Positions 44,544 through 53,105 of a stretch of 64,000 nucleotides of DNA are shown one piece after another. Both the position numbers and the translations under genes were made by a program. The notes under the pieces were generated by a model that was given only the letters and a program-made list of their open reading frames with translations, was not told where the DNA came from and did not search any database. Within the stretch, counting starts at the first letter, position 1. Each line of letters starts with the position of its first letter. The stretch is from Pantoea rwandensis (GTDB lineage: Bacteria; Pseudomonadota; Gammaproteobacteria; Enterobacterales; Enterobacteriaceae), in the NCBI RefSeq assembly GCF_002095475.1, contig NZ_MLFR01000011.1, positions 1-64,000 on the forward strand, in the 5' to 3' direction.

Positions 44544-45662
44544 TCAAAATATTATGCTGCGTTGACGGTGTTCTTGGGCGAAGCGCGGGCTGTCGAGATG
44601 GCATTGCAGGGGGATATGCGCCTGCCAGCATAGTGGCGCACTGGCGGCTAACTGCGGGCATTCGCTGGCGGCAACGAATGCCGGGATAACACGTTGTGCG
44701 CCGGTTTTAGCAATTAACCATAACTGATCGTCCAGGGTTGGGTGCACGTTCCACGGCAGCCAACGCGCCTGCTGGGTGGCCAGCAAATCGGCTGCGCGCG
44801 TGCCCGGTGCCACATGGCTGCTGAAAATCAGGCGAAAGCCGGGTTGACCACTGAGTTGTGCAGCTAAACCCTGATCGGCTACCGCATCAGCAGCCACTAT
44901 CACACTTGAAGGCAACCACTGTTCTGGCTGCGGCTGTTTCAACAGGCGCACCAAGCCCAACGCCGTGGTGGCAGGCAATTTATCCATCGCCAGCCACTGC
45001 GTGACTTCACTGCGGATTTGTGGACACAGCTGCACCGGCAGCCCGCGCGCCACCAGTTGCAACGCCACTTCGGGTCCACGTCCGTGTTCGGGTACCGCGA
45101 TGACCGCACCGTGAGTGGCGGCAATGGCTAACGCATCCATCTGTTCACTCAAACGCTGTGAGCGGTCGCCGTAAGAGGCATCGGTGATCAGCAGTTTTGC
45201 CTGCGGTGGGCAGTCAAACGGCAGCAGTAGCGCTTCGCGGCTCCAGTCACCCATATAAGTAACCCCACCCGCCACGGGCAGGTGAAACCACACAGAACCG
45301 GGAGAATGACCGCTACGACCGGTAAACAGATTAAGCGGGCCAATGGCACTCTGGCCGCGTAATGGCAGCAAACGGCGCGCGTACATTGGCACATCCACAT
45401 TTCCCAGCTGTAGCCAGGTTTGTTCAGTGGCATACACCGGGGGCGAACCAATTTGCGCCCAGCAATCGAGCGAGGCGGCGTGATCAATATGCGAATGTGT
45501 CAGGCAAAGCGCATCAACGCGCCCGATAGCATCAATGTCGGGACGCACGCCGGGCTGTGGCCCCGCCCCCAAATCCAGTAATAATCGATAACCTTCCATC
45601 TCCAGCAAAAATGCCGCAGGCAATTTGCCGCCAACGCCGCTGATCACCGTTACGCTTGCCAT
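44544..45662 (-). CDS. MBL-fold (beta-CASP-like) metallo-hydrolase
   Basis: Cytoplasmic hydrolase of 372 aa. Metal motifs are LTHSHIDHAA, GHSPGSVWFHL and GDWS; VIAVPEHGRGPEVALQLV resembles the beta-CASP motif GRxxE seen in RNase J/CPSF-like enzymes. The ATG at 45662 overlaps the end of the permease gene by 13 bp, and the longer frame lacks family similarity. Last gene of an ABC importer operon, so it may process the imported compound (a phosphodiester or nucleic-acid-like molecule), but this is inference. No signal peptide. Confidence 0.8.
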   Translation of the reverse strand: MASVTVISGVGGKLPAAFLLEMEGYRLLLDLGAGPQPGVRPDIDAIGRVDALCLTHSHIDHAASLDCWAQIGSPPVYATEQTWLQLGNVDVPMYARRLLPLRGQSAIGPLNLFTGRSGHSPGSVWFHLPVAGGVTYMGDWSREALLLPFDCPPQAKLLITDASYGDRSQRLSEQMDALAIAATHGAVIAVPEHGRGPEVALQLVARGLPVQLCPQIRSEVTQWLAMDKLPATTALGLVRLLKQPQPEQWLPSSVIVAADAVADQGLAAQLSGQPGFRLIFSSHVAPGTRAADLLATQQARWLPWNVHPTLDDQLWLIAKTGAQRVIPAFVAASECPQLAASAPLCWQAHIPLQCHLDSPRFAQEHRQRSIIF

Positions 45663-47392
45663 GGTAAAACCCCTTGCGGCAGTCGCCGCGCCAGCCGTGT
45701 TGCCAATCCCATCAGCAAACAAACGACCAGAATCATCAGGCAGCCTACCGCGGCCGCCAGCGAGGCGGAGCCCCCTTCGTCAAGGAACACGATGGTGGGT
45801 CCGATGGTCTGGGTTTGCGATGTGACTAACAATACCGAGACCTGGATTTCATTGAGTGCGGTGAGAAACACCAGCACCGTGCCCGCCAGCGCGGAAGGCG
45901 CCGCCAGTGGCAGTAAGATGTCACGCATGCGACGGATAAAACCGGCACCGCACAGTCGCGCGGCTTCGTCGAGTGCCGGCTCCAACTGGGCAAAACCGGC
46001 CAGCGTTGGTCGCAATACCAGCGCGAGAAAATTAGCTAAATAGGCGGCGAGGATGATCCACACCGTGCCATAAAGCGACACGTTAATGATCGGCAGCGGG
46101 CGCAGGAAAAACAGCATCGCAGCGACACCGGTGACAATGCCCGGTAGCGCATACGTCAGCTCACTGGCCAGCCACAGGCCGCGTACCAGTTTGGTGCGCC
46201 GCCAGCTGAGGAAATAGGCGAGGAACAATGCGGTGGCGGTCAAAATGATCGCCGCCAGCGTGGTCAAGCCAAGGCTGGTCATAAACGCATGCCGCACCGC
46301 CGGATAGCCCCACAGCGCGCTGCGGAAATTCTCCAGCGTCAACGTTTGCCACGTCAGGGCCTGACCAAAACCACGGGTCAGTGCAGTGATCAGCAGCGCG
46401 CTAACCGGCAGCAACAGCGTCAGCGCCATCCACAGCCAGGCCGTGCCTTCTATTACTAAACGACCACACCCCAGCGATTGTTGCCACAAGCGTGGCGCGC
46501 CGTTGACGCGCACGTCGTGACGTCCGCCAAGCCAGGCGCTGGCCGCCATACCTGCCAGCGTGATCACCGCAATCAGCAGTGCGTACACAGCGGTGTTCGG
46601 CAACGCGCTGGGGCCGATGCCATTGAGCTGTTGATACACCAGCGTGATCAGCGTCGGCACACGTGCCGGAATGCCCAGCATCGCCTGAATACCGAAATTA
46701 CCGGCCGCAGCCACAAAAGTCAGCGCGGCTCCGGCAAAGATCGCGGGGCGTGCCAGCGGCAGAATGATGGTGAACAACACGCGCATGCGTGAAGCCCCGC
46801 TCACTTGGGCGGCTTCGACCAAATCAGCGGGCAAACGACGTAAACCGGCACGCACGGTGAGAAACACCAGCGGTGCATTATGGGTGCCGAGCAGCAGCAC
46901 AATGCCGCTCAGCGAATAGAGTGGCTGCTCGCCAGGCGCAAACCACGGCAGTCCAAGTGCGCCAAACAGCAGCGCTAATGGACTGGACGGTGCCAGCGCC
47001 TGTAGCCAGGCGAGTGCCGTCACCTGAGGTGGGATCATCAGCGGCAGGATAAACGCGAACACCCAAGCCGTCTTGGCGCGCAGATCGCTGAGCGCCACCA
47101 GCCAAGCGGCCGCGGTGCCGAGCAGCACGGAGATCAAGGTCGAACTGAAGGCGATGAGCAAGGTGTTACCGCTGGCGATCAGTACGCGATCGCTGGCAAT
47201 CAGTCGCGTTAAGCGTGCCAGGTCTGGCACACCCTGCGGCGCAATCGCCGTCCACACCAGTCGCAACAGTGGCGCGACCGACAGCAAGCCAATCAGTAGC
47301 ACCATTAGCGCTAAGATCAGTTTCTCACTGTTGAGACGGAAACGTTGACCGCCGCGCGCCAGTTGACGCCACTCGTTGCTCACCACGCTCAT
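45650..47392 (-). CDS. ABC importer permease, fused double unit (FbpB-like)
   Basis: Inner-membrane permease of 580 aa with about 12 membrane segments in two homologous halves. Each half bears an EAA-type loop contacting the ATPase: VEAAQVSGASRMRVLFTIILPLARPAIFAG and DEAARLCGAGFIRRMRDILLPLAAPSALAG. Typical of Fe(III)/phosphonate/hexose-phosphate-type importers (FbpB, AfuB, PhnU-like). Starts 2 bp after the binding-protein stop and overlaps the hydrolase gene. Confidence 0.92.
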   Translation of the reverse strand: MSVVSNEWRQLARGGQRFRLNSEKLILALMVLLIGLLSVAPLLRLVWTAIAPQGVPDLARLTRLIASDRVLIASGNTLLIAFSSTLISVLLGTAAAWLVALSDLRAKTAWVFAFILPLMIPPQVTALAWLQALAPSSPLALLFGALGLPWFAPGEQPLYSLSGIVLLLGTHNAPLVFLTVRAGLRRLPADLVEAAQVSGASRMRVLFTIILPLARPAIFAGAALTFVAAAGNFGIQAMLGIPARVPTLITLVYQQLNGIGPSALPNTAVYALLIAVITLAGMAASAWLGGRHDVRVNGAPRLWQQSLGCGRLVIEGTAWLWMALTLLLPVSALLITALTRGFGQALTWQTLTLENFRSALWGYPAVRHAFMTSLGLTTLAAIILTATALFLAYFLSWRRTKLVRGLWLASELTYALPGIVTGVAAMLFFLRPLPIINVSLYGTVWIILAAYLANFLALVLRPTLAGFAQLEPALDEAARLCGAGFIRRMRDILLPLAAPSALAGTVLVFLTALNEIQVSVLLVTSQTQTIGPTIVFLDEGGSASLAAAVGCLMILVVCLLMGLATRLARRLPQGVLPWQA

Positions 47393-47394
47393 GC

Positions 47395-48384
47395 TTAGCC
47401 GCCAAACAGCGCGGTGAACTGATCGCGCACCGTGGCATCTTCCTTGATAGCTTTCGCTACATCCGGCGTCAGCAGTTTAATTTTGTTGATGGGCGTGAAG
47501 CCTGCGGGCGCAGATACGCGATCGTCCACCGGGCGGTTACCCTGCTCAACCACCAGCTTCTGGCCTTCCTCAGACAGCATAAAATTCACGAAAGCTTTAG
47601 CGGCGGGCAGATTGTGCACTGACTTCATGATCGCCACTGGCTCGGTCACGTAAGACACGCCCTCTTTCGGGTACACCAGATCGACTGGCGAGCCCTTTTT
47701 CTTCGCCAGAATCACGTCAGCGTCGGTGATGATGCCGTATTTATCCAAGCCGCTGGCGACAGCCTTCAGCGCCGGACCGTTACCGCCCTGCGGTGCCACG
47801 CCAATCGCTGCCAGCTTTTTATAGAAGTTCCAGCCAATGGTTGGCGTGTTGATGTCGGTGTGCAGCTTGTACAGCGCCGCACCAGAGTAAAGCGGGCTTG
47901 GCACGGCGATCTGGCCTTTGTTGGCTTCTACGGCCAACGCGTTCCAGCTATCAATCGGCTGCGCGTGTTGGGTGTTGTAGGCGATGACCGTGGCGATGAT
48001 TTTGGTGCCGAAGAAGGTTTTGTCTTTGTCGTAGAACGAAGGATTGATATGGCTCAGTGGGGCATCCGCGTAGGTGTAGAGCTGGTTCTGATTTTTCAGT
48101 GCGCCGAGGTTGATGGCATCGGCAATCAGCAGTACATCCGGCTTCGCCCCCCCACTCATCATCTCGGTCTGCAACACGTTCATCAACTGGGTGGTGCCGT
48201 TACGCGTCCACTCGACCTGCACGTTGGGATAAGCGGCTTTAAACGCGTCCACGGTTTGCTGCGCGATTTCTGGTGCCTGCGAGGTGTAAATCACCAGCTT
48301 GCCTGAGGGTGCATCTTCCGCCTGGCTGGTGGCGGCAATCAGTAATCCACTGGCTAACATCAAAGCGTTAAACGACGTGCGCAT
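47395..48384 (-). CDS. Periplasmic substrate-binding protein (iron/phosphate-ester type)
   Basis: Protein of 329 aa; signal peptide 1-22 (ending SQA). The mature part KLVIYTSQAPEIAQQTVDAFKAAYP is the start of the family-1/AfuA-FbpA type. FbpA-type iron proteins use two adjacent tyrosines; no YY pair is evident, which favours an organic anion or phosphate ester over iron, though not decisively. Lies 26 bp after the ATPase gene. Confidence 0.88.
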   Translation of the reverse strand: MRTSFNALMLASGLLIAATSQAEDAPSGKLVIYTSQAPEIAQQTVDAFKAAYPNVQVEWTRNGTTQLMNVLQTEMMSGGAKPDVLLIADAINLGALKNQNQLYTYADAPLSHINPSFYDKDKTFFGTKIIATVIAYNTQHAQPIDSWNALAVEANKGQIAVPSPLYSGAALYKLHTDINTPTIGWNFYKKLAAIGVAPQGGNGPALKAVASGLDKYGIITDADVILAKKKGSPVDLVYPKEGVSYVTEPVAIMKSVHNLPAAKAFVNFMLSEEGQKLVVEQGNRPVDDRVSAPAGFTPINKIKLLTPDVAKAIKEDATVRDQFTALFGG

Positions 48385-48409
48385 AGCAATTTCCCTAAGT
48401 ATCTAAACG

Positions 48410-49477
48410 TTATGAAGGAAGGATCCAGCCGTCGCGCAGCGCCACACCAAGGGTCGCGTCAACAACGGGTAAAAGGGTATCGGACACCTGTAGCGTGATG
48501 CTGGTGTCGGGTGCCGCAACGGGCGCGACATCAATCTGATAATGGCTACCGCGATAGATCACGCGCTGCACACGGACGGCAAACTGGGGTTCGTCCGGCT
48601 CGGCTAAGCGGAAATCCACCGCGTGAAAACTGGCTTTGCCGTTGGGCAGCGGACGCTGCTCGGGGGCACAGCGCAAGGTAACGCGCACGCCACACAGCGT
48701 GGCGAGCGCTTTGCACTCGCTAGTCGGTTCGATATCACTAACCGGCAGCACTTTGCCGTCATCAATAAAGCCGGCGACCATTTCGTTAGCCGGTTCGCGC
48801 CACAGAGTTTGCGGCGTGGCGAACTGCATCACGCGGCCGCCGTCCATCACCACAATACGATCGGCCAGCGCCATCGCTTCGTGCTGATCGTGGGTGATGT
48901 AGAGCAAGGTGGCGTGGCTGTGACGATGGAAGCGGCGGAACTCCTCTTCCATGGTGGCGCGCAGGTGCACATCAAGATTGGCCAGCGGTTCGTCGAGCAG
49001 CACCAGCGTTGGTTTGGCGACCAGACATCGTGCTAACGCCACGCGCTGACGCTGACCTCCAGAGAGATCGGCGGGACGGCGCGTGGCAAAATTTTCTAAC
49101 CCCACCAGCTCCAGCGCCTGCTGGGTGCGGCTGTCGCGTTCCTGGCGGGCCACTCGATTGACTTTCAGGCTGTAGGAGACGTTTTCTGCCACCGTCATGT
49201 GCGGCCACAAAGCGTAGCTTTGGAACACCACGCCCAGTTGGCGATCTTCCGGTGGCAGATGCACACCCGGTGCTGCAAAGCAGCGTTCGCCAACGTGGAT
49301 TTCACCCGCATCAGCGGTTTCAAAGCCCGCCAGCAGACGTAATAAGGTGGTTTTGCCGCAGCCCGAAGGACCCAGCACGGCGATAAATTCGCCCTGCGCA
49401 ATCTGCAGAGAGATATCCTGAAGTACCGGCTGGGCGGCGAAGGATTTGCACAACCCGCGAAGTGTGATCGTTGCCAT
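48410..49477 (-). CDS. ABC importer ATPase (FbpC/PotA-like)
   Basis: Cytoplasmic ATPase of 355 aa. Walker A GPSGCGKTTLL, signature LSGGQRQRVALARCL, Walker B TLVLLDEPLANLD and switch HDQHEAMALADR are all intact. A C-terminal TOBE domain (about 280-355) is present. First gene of the operon ATPase, binding protein, permease, hydrolase. Confidence 0.94.
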   Translation of the reverse strand: MATITLRGLCKSFAAQPVLQDISLQIAQGEFIAVLGPSGCGKTTLLRLLAGFETADAGEIHVGERCFAAPGVHLPPEDRQLGVVFQSYALWPHMTVAENVSYSLKVNRVARQERDSRTQQALELVGLENFATRRPADLSGGQRQRVALARCLVAKPTLVLLDEPLANLDVHLRATMEEEFRRFHRHSHATLLYITHDQHEAMALADRIVVMDGGRVMQFATPQTLWREPANEMVAGFIDDGKVLPVSDIEPTSECKALATLCGVRVTLRCAPEQRPLPNGKASFHAVDFRLAEPDEPQFAVRVQRVIYRGSHYQIDVAPVAAPDTSITLQVSDTLLPVVDATLGVALRDGWILPS

Positions 49478-49564
49478 GTTTCTGGCCTTTATCTGACAGT
49501 CCGGCTAAGACCCTACGACAATCAGATGACGATCCCGTGACATCAACTTGACGTTTCCGTGCTC

Positions 49565-49593
49565 AAACAAAACGGGAGGCCCGAAAGCCTCCC
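49565..49593 (-). terminator. Terminator of the acyltransferase gene
   Basis: Stem GGGAGGC (49574-49580) / GCCTCCC (49587-49593), 6-nt loop; on the minus strand it is followed by GTTTTGTTT. It begins 6 bp after the acyltransferase stop. Confidence 0.88.
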
Positions 49594-49599
49594 TGGATC

Positions 49600-51318
49600 T
49601 TATTCCGCGCTCTCAGCCTGCAAATGCATGCCGATATAGCGCTCATAACGTGATGGCTTGACGCGTGACAGATCCACCAGCACCAGCCCATCGATACAGT
49701 TGTTGAAATCAGGATCGCTGCCGAAATCGATAAACTGCACGCCGCCCGGTTCGCACACTTCGGAGTACTGCTTGTAGAGCGTGGGAATCGCGGTGCCGAG
49801 GTTAGCCAGCAGATGTTTAAGGCGGCGCAAATCTTCCGTGTAATTGTCGCCGGTGAACTGCGCCAGCACTTCCGGCAGCGAAGCCGGATACGGACGACGT
49901 GACTTCGCCAGCGGTAGCTCAGTGGGGAAATACATGCGGTAGAACGCCACTAACAAATCGCGTGCCGCCAAGGGCATGCCGCCAGAGATCGACACCGGGC
50001 CAAACAGATAGCGCGTTTCAGGGTATTTGGCGATGTAGGCACCAATCCCCATCCACAGGTAATCCAGACCGCGTTTACCCCAGTATGCAGGCTGGATAAA
50101 GCTGCGACCCAGTTCCAGCCCCTGATTAATGATCGGCAACATGCGCTCGTCATAGTGGAACAGGCTGTCGCTGTAGATACCTTCCAGACCGCGACGCTCC
50201 AACTGCTCCGCGCCCGGAATAAAGCGGTAAGCCCCCACGATCTCCAGCGCATCGTCATCCCACAAAATCAGGTGGTAATAATCGTCATCGTATTTGTCGA
50301 GGTCACGGCGGCGACCGCTGCCCTCGCCCACAGCGCGGAACGCAATTTCACGTAAGCGACCCAGTTCACGCAGCAGCGGCACCCAAGTCGCGCCGTTACG
50401 TCGCCACAGGTAGATTTGTTTGCCATCCGGCAGCGAGCCCAGACGCTCACTCTCCATCAGCGCCTTTTTCAGTTCAGCACGGTCTTCCGGGCGCGCAATC
50501 GCCGCTTCGGTCTGGAACAGGCCTCGACGGCCTTGGCCAATGCGATAGAGGTGCTTACGCAGCCGCTTCGCCAACTCTTTACCCGGCGTGTGACCATCGT
50601 GCCAGTTAGCAAACGGGATCTGCTCGCCAATGTGCAGCTTGATGCGAGAACCACGCTGGCGGAACATCTCGCGCACCAGCATCATCAGCGCTAATGGCGA
50701 GGCAATTTTCGCCGCGGCGTAGAAGGTGAGGCTGTTACGGCCGACCACATGTATCGGCACGATCGGCGCGCGAGCACGGGCAGCAAGACGTAGGAAACTG
50801 TGATGCCACTTGCTATCGCGCACACCACGGCTGGAAAGACGGGACACTTCACCTGCGGGGAAGATAATCAGCGCACCTTGATTGTCGAGGTGCTGCTGCA
50901 TGCGCGTCAGCTGTTCACGGCTGGTGCGGTTGCCCATGTTATCCACTGGCAACATCAGGTTGTTGATCGGTTCCAGCATCATCAGCATGCGGTTGGCAAC
51001 AATCTTCACGTCACGGCGCACCTGAGAAACGGCCGCCAACAGTGCCAGGCCGTCCAGCGCACCCAGCGGATGGTTAGCAACAATCACTAGCGGGCCGCGG
51101 GTGGGAATCTGCTCCAAATCGCGTTCACTCAGTTCACAGCGCACATCCAGGTGCTCCAGCACTTGCTCAACCATATCCACCCCTTTCAGGTGGCGATTAC
51201 GGTCAGCAAAGGATTGGAATTCATGTTCGCGAACGGCCCATTTCAGCAGGCGTTTCTGCCAGTTCGCGGGGTGATGGCCTGGCCAGTAAGTATCGAGAAG
51301 CTGATCAACAGAAAACAT
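49600..51318 (-). CDS. olsF: OlsF-type bifunctional ornithine-lipid acyltransferase
   Basis: Protein of 572 aa with two acyltransferase parts. The N-terminal half (about 60-280) is PlsC-like: VIVANHPLGALDGLALL (catalytic His with downstream Asp), FPAGEVSRLSSRG, and IVPIHVVGRNS. The C-terminal half (about 330-560) is GNAT/OlsB-like: DDYYHLILWDDD, VGAYRFIPG, YSDSLFHYD, ELGRSFIQPAYW and YLFGPVSISGGMP. This order matches OlsF of Serratia, which makes ornithine lipid in one protein: the C-terminal part N-acylates ornithine and the N-terminal part adds the second acyl chain. A single-gene unit. Confidence 0.85.
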   Translation of the reverse strand: MFSVDQLLDTYWPGHHPANWQKRLLKWAVREHEFQSFADRNRHLKGVDMVEQVLEHLDVRCELSERDLEQIPTRGPLVIVANHPLGALDGLALLAAVSQVRRDVKIVANRMLMMLEPINNLMLPVDNMGNRTSREQLTRMQQHLDNQGALIIFPAGEVSRLSSRGVRDSKWHHSFLRLAARARAPIVPIHVVGRNSLTFYAAAKIASPLALMMLVREMFRQRGSRIKLHIGEQIPFANWHDGHTPGKELAKRLRKHLYRIGQGRRGLFQTEAAIARPEDRAELKKALMESERLGSLPDGKQIYLWRRNGATWVPLLRELGRLREIAFRAVGEGSGRRRDLDKYDDDYYHLILWDDDALEIVGAYRFIPGAEQLERRGLEGIYSDSLFHYDERMLPIINQGLELGRSFIQPAYWGKRGLDYLWMGIGAYIAKYPETRYLFGPVSISGGMPLAARDLLVAFYRMYFPTELPLAKSRRPYPASLPEVLAQFTGDNYTEDLRRLKHLLANLGTAIPTLYKQYSEVCEPGGVQFIDFGSDPDFNNCIDGLVLVDLSRVKPSRYERYIGMHLQAESAE

Positions 51319-51481
51319 CTTTCACCTTTTGTGCGCAGCGGTTTATTGCACCGAAGTTAAAGGGGCTTGTTTTCAGATTTATGACCAGTAGAGAAAGCGG
51401 AGCGGAAAACCAGGGGAGAGAGGGATGCGCAATAAATTGCGTAATGCCGCTCACTTAATCCAATGAATGTGTATTTAACCC

Positions 51482-51548
51482 GGTACGCATGAATGCGTAC
51501 CCTACGAAAACCGCACTGAACCACGTAGGGTCGCCATTTATGGCGACC
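51482..51548. repeat. Facing REP pair
   Basis: An inverted copy at 51482-51505 (GGTACGC/GCGTACC, ending CCTAC) and a direct copy at 51525-51548 (GTAG head, GGTCGCC/GGCGACC stem) are separated by CGAAAACCGCACTGAACCAC. Flanks to about 51440 match, reverse-complemented, the repeat at 18110-18230. Confidence 0.8.
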
Positions 51549-51581
51549 GAAACGCACCTAAGCCAATGAGTGTGGGTTTAA

Positions 51582-52286
51582 CTAAAGTTTTAATGGCGGC
51601 AGCTGAGAGAATACGCTCAACAAACCTTTGCTCCACAGCTGCCGAATCTGCGAGAAATAGGGATGCTGTTCCGTGATGTGATACTGCTCGTTATCGCTGA
51701 AACTGTCGGTGTGATAGACCATTACATCCAGCGGTAATCCCACGGAAATATTACTCGCCAGCGTCGAGTCCATCGAAATCAGCGCGCACTGCATGGCCTG
51801 GCTGAGCGGTGTTTCATAGCGCAGCACGCGGTCAATAATCGGTTTACCGTATTTGCTTTCACCAATCTGGAAGTACGGCGTATCGACGCTGGCTTCGATG
51901 AAATTGCCCTGAGGATAAATTTGGAACAAGCGTGGCTCTTCACCGCGAATCTGGCCGCCGAGTAACAGCGTGCCGCCAAACTCTTCGCCATCCCGCTTGA
52001 TCACCTCGCGCAGCGTTTCTCCCACTAGCAGTGCAATGTCATACAGCGATTTGCCATTTAATAAGTTGGGCCGATCGCTGTCATGGCTATTGCGCCGCAA
52101 CAGGCTCATCACGCTTTGCGTGGTCGCCAGATTACCGGCACTTTGCAGCACCAGCGTGCGTTCATCATCCTCCTGAAACACGTGCAATTTACGGAACGAG
52201 GAAATATGGTCGACGCCCGCATTGGTGCGTGAATCCGACACAAAAATCATCCCTGACGATAAACGCATTGCCACACAATAAGTCAT
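51582..52286 (-). CDS. Anbu proteasome-like peptidase
   Basis: Self-compartmentalising peptidase homologue (ancestral beta subunit, HslV/proteasome fold) of 234 aa. It starts MTYCVAMRLSSGMIFVSDSRTNAGVDHIS; after Met removal Thr2 would be the catalytic nucleophile, and SDSRTNAG corresponds to the conserved Asp/Lys-equivalent strand. The ATG at 52286 is chosen because it places Thr at position 2; a GTG two codons upstream is the alternative. Last of four same-strand genes that form the Anbu cluster. Confidence 0.9.
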   Translation of the reverse strand: MTYCVAMRLSSGMIFVSDSRTNAGVDHISSFRKLHVFQEDDERTLVLQSAGNLATTQSVMSLLRRNSHDSDRPNLLNGKSLYDIALLVGETLREVIKRDGEEFGGTLLLGGQIRGEEPRLFQIYPQGNFIEASVDTPYFQIGESKYGKPIIDRVLRYETPLSQAMQCALISMDSTLASNISVGLPLDVMVYHTDSFSDNEQYHITEQHPYFSQIRQLWSKGLLSVFSQLPPLKL

Positions 52287-52304
52287 AGTCACGCCTGCAA
52301 AAAA

Positions 52305-53105
52305 TTACTGCTGCGCATGCACCTGCTGCACCGCGGCCACCGCCAGCATATCTTCACCGCCACCCCCCAGACGCATACCGCGTACCGGACAAGCATCGAG
52401 ATAATCAACGCCCACTGCCAGACGCAAATGCTGGCGCGTGCTGCGGGTGTTATTGGTGATATCAAAGCTGTGCCAATTGCCATCCAGCCAGGCTTCAACC
52501 CAAGCGTGCATGGCAACGTGTTCAACGTTATCAGTATAGAGATAACCGCTAACATAGCGCGCCGGAATACCCAGGCTTCGACAGCAGGCTAAAAACACGT
52601 GGCTGTGATCCTGGCAAACACCGCTGCTGGCGGCAAAGACTTTCGCCGCGGTATCGCTCACTAGTGTACTGCCAGGCTGGTAAGGCATTTTCAGCAACAG
52701 TTCGCTCATCAGTTTTTCCAGGCTCACCAGCGGCTTTTCAGCATGCCAGTAACGCAGCGCAAAGTCGCGAATAGCGGCATCGGGCAGCGTTAGCGGTGTC
52801 GCTCGCAAAAATACCAGAGGCGAAAGCGTGCACTCAGGATCCGGCGCCAGCTCCCCGTCATCCAGAATCTCCACCACCCCACGTGCCGCGATCGCTAACT
52901 GCTGATGCGGCGTATCCAGCGTCAGCACATGCATCACATTGCCATACGCATCCAGGGTGCGCGTGGCCTCACACGGCAGATCGAGATCCCAGGACAGGAT
53001 CTGCTGATGGACCGAGTTTTGTGGCGTCAGGCGCAGATACTGGGTACTGAGTGTGACCTGCTGCTCATAGGCATACCAGGTTTTGTGCTCGATGTTCAGT
53101 CTCAT
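52305..53105 (-). CDS. Transglutaminase-like protein of the Anbu cluster
   Basis: Protein of 266 aa. N-terminal beta domain (about 1-110: LNIEHKTWYAYEQQVTLSTQYLRLTPQ) and a papain-fold transglutaminase core with SSGVCQDHSHVFLACCRSLGIPARYVSGY (Cys), HAWVEAWL (His) and a downstream Asp in DITNN. Its start overlaps the alpha-E gene stop by 4 bp. May form or break isopeptide bonds; cellular substrate unknown. Confidence 0.9.
   Translation of the reverse strand: MRLNIEHKTWYAYEQQVTLSTQYLRLTPQNSVHQQILSWDLDLPCEATRTLDAYGNVMHVLTLDTPHQQLAIAARGVVEILDDGELAPDPECTLSPLVFLRATPLTLPDAAIRDFALRYWHAEKPLVSLEKLMSELLLKMPYQPGSTLVSDTAAKVFAASSGVCQDHSHVFLACCRSLGIPARYVSGYLYTDNVEHVAMHAWVEAWLDGNWHSFDITNNTRSTRQHLRLAVGVDYLDACPVRGMRLGGGGEDMLAVAAVQQVHAQQ

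Noticed and set aside
44406..44633. 75-codon open frame upstream of the PAS gene
   Set aside because: It overlaps the 3' end of the hydrolase gene on the other strand and has no ribosome site or family features.
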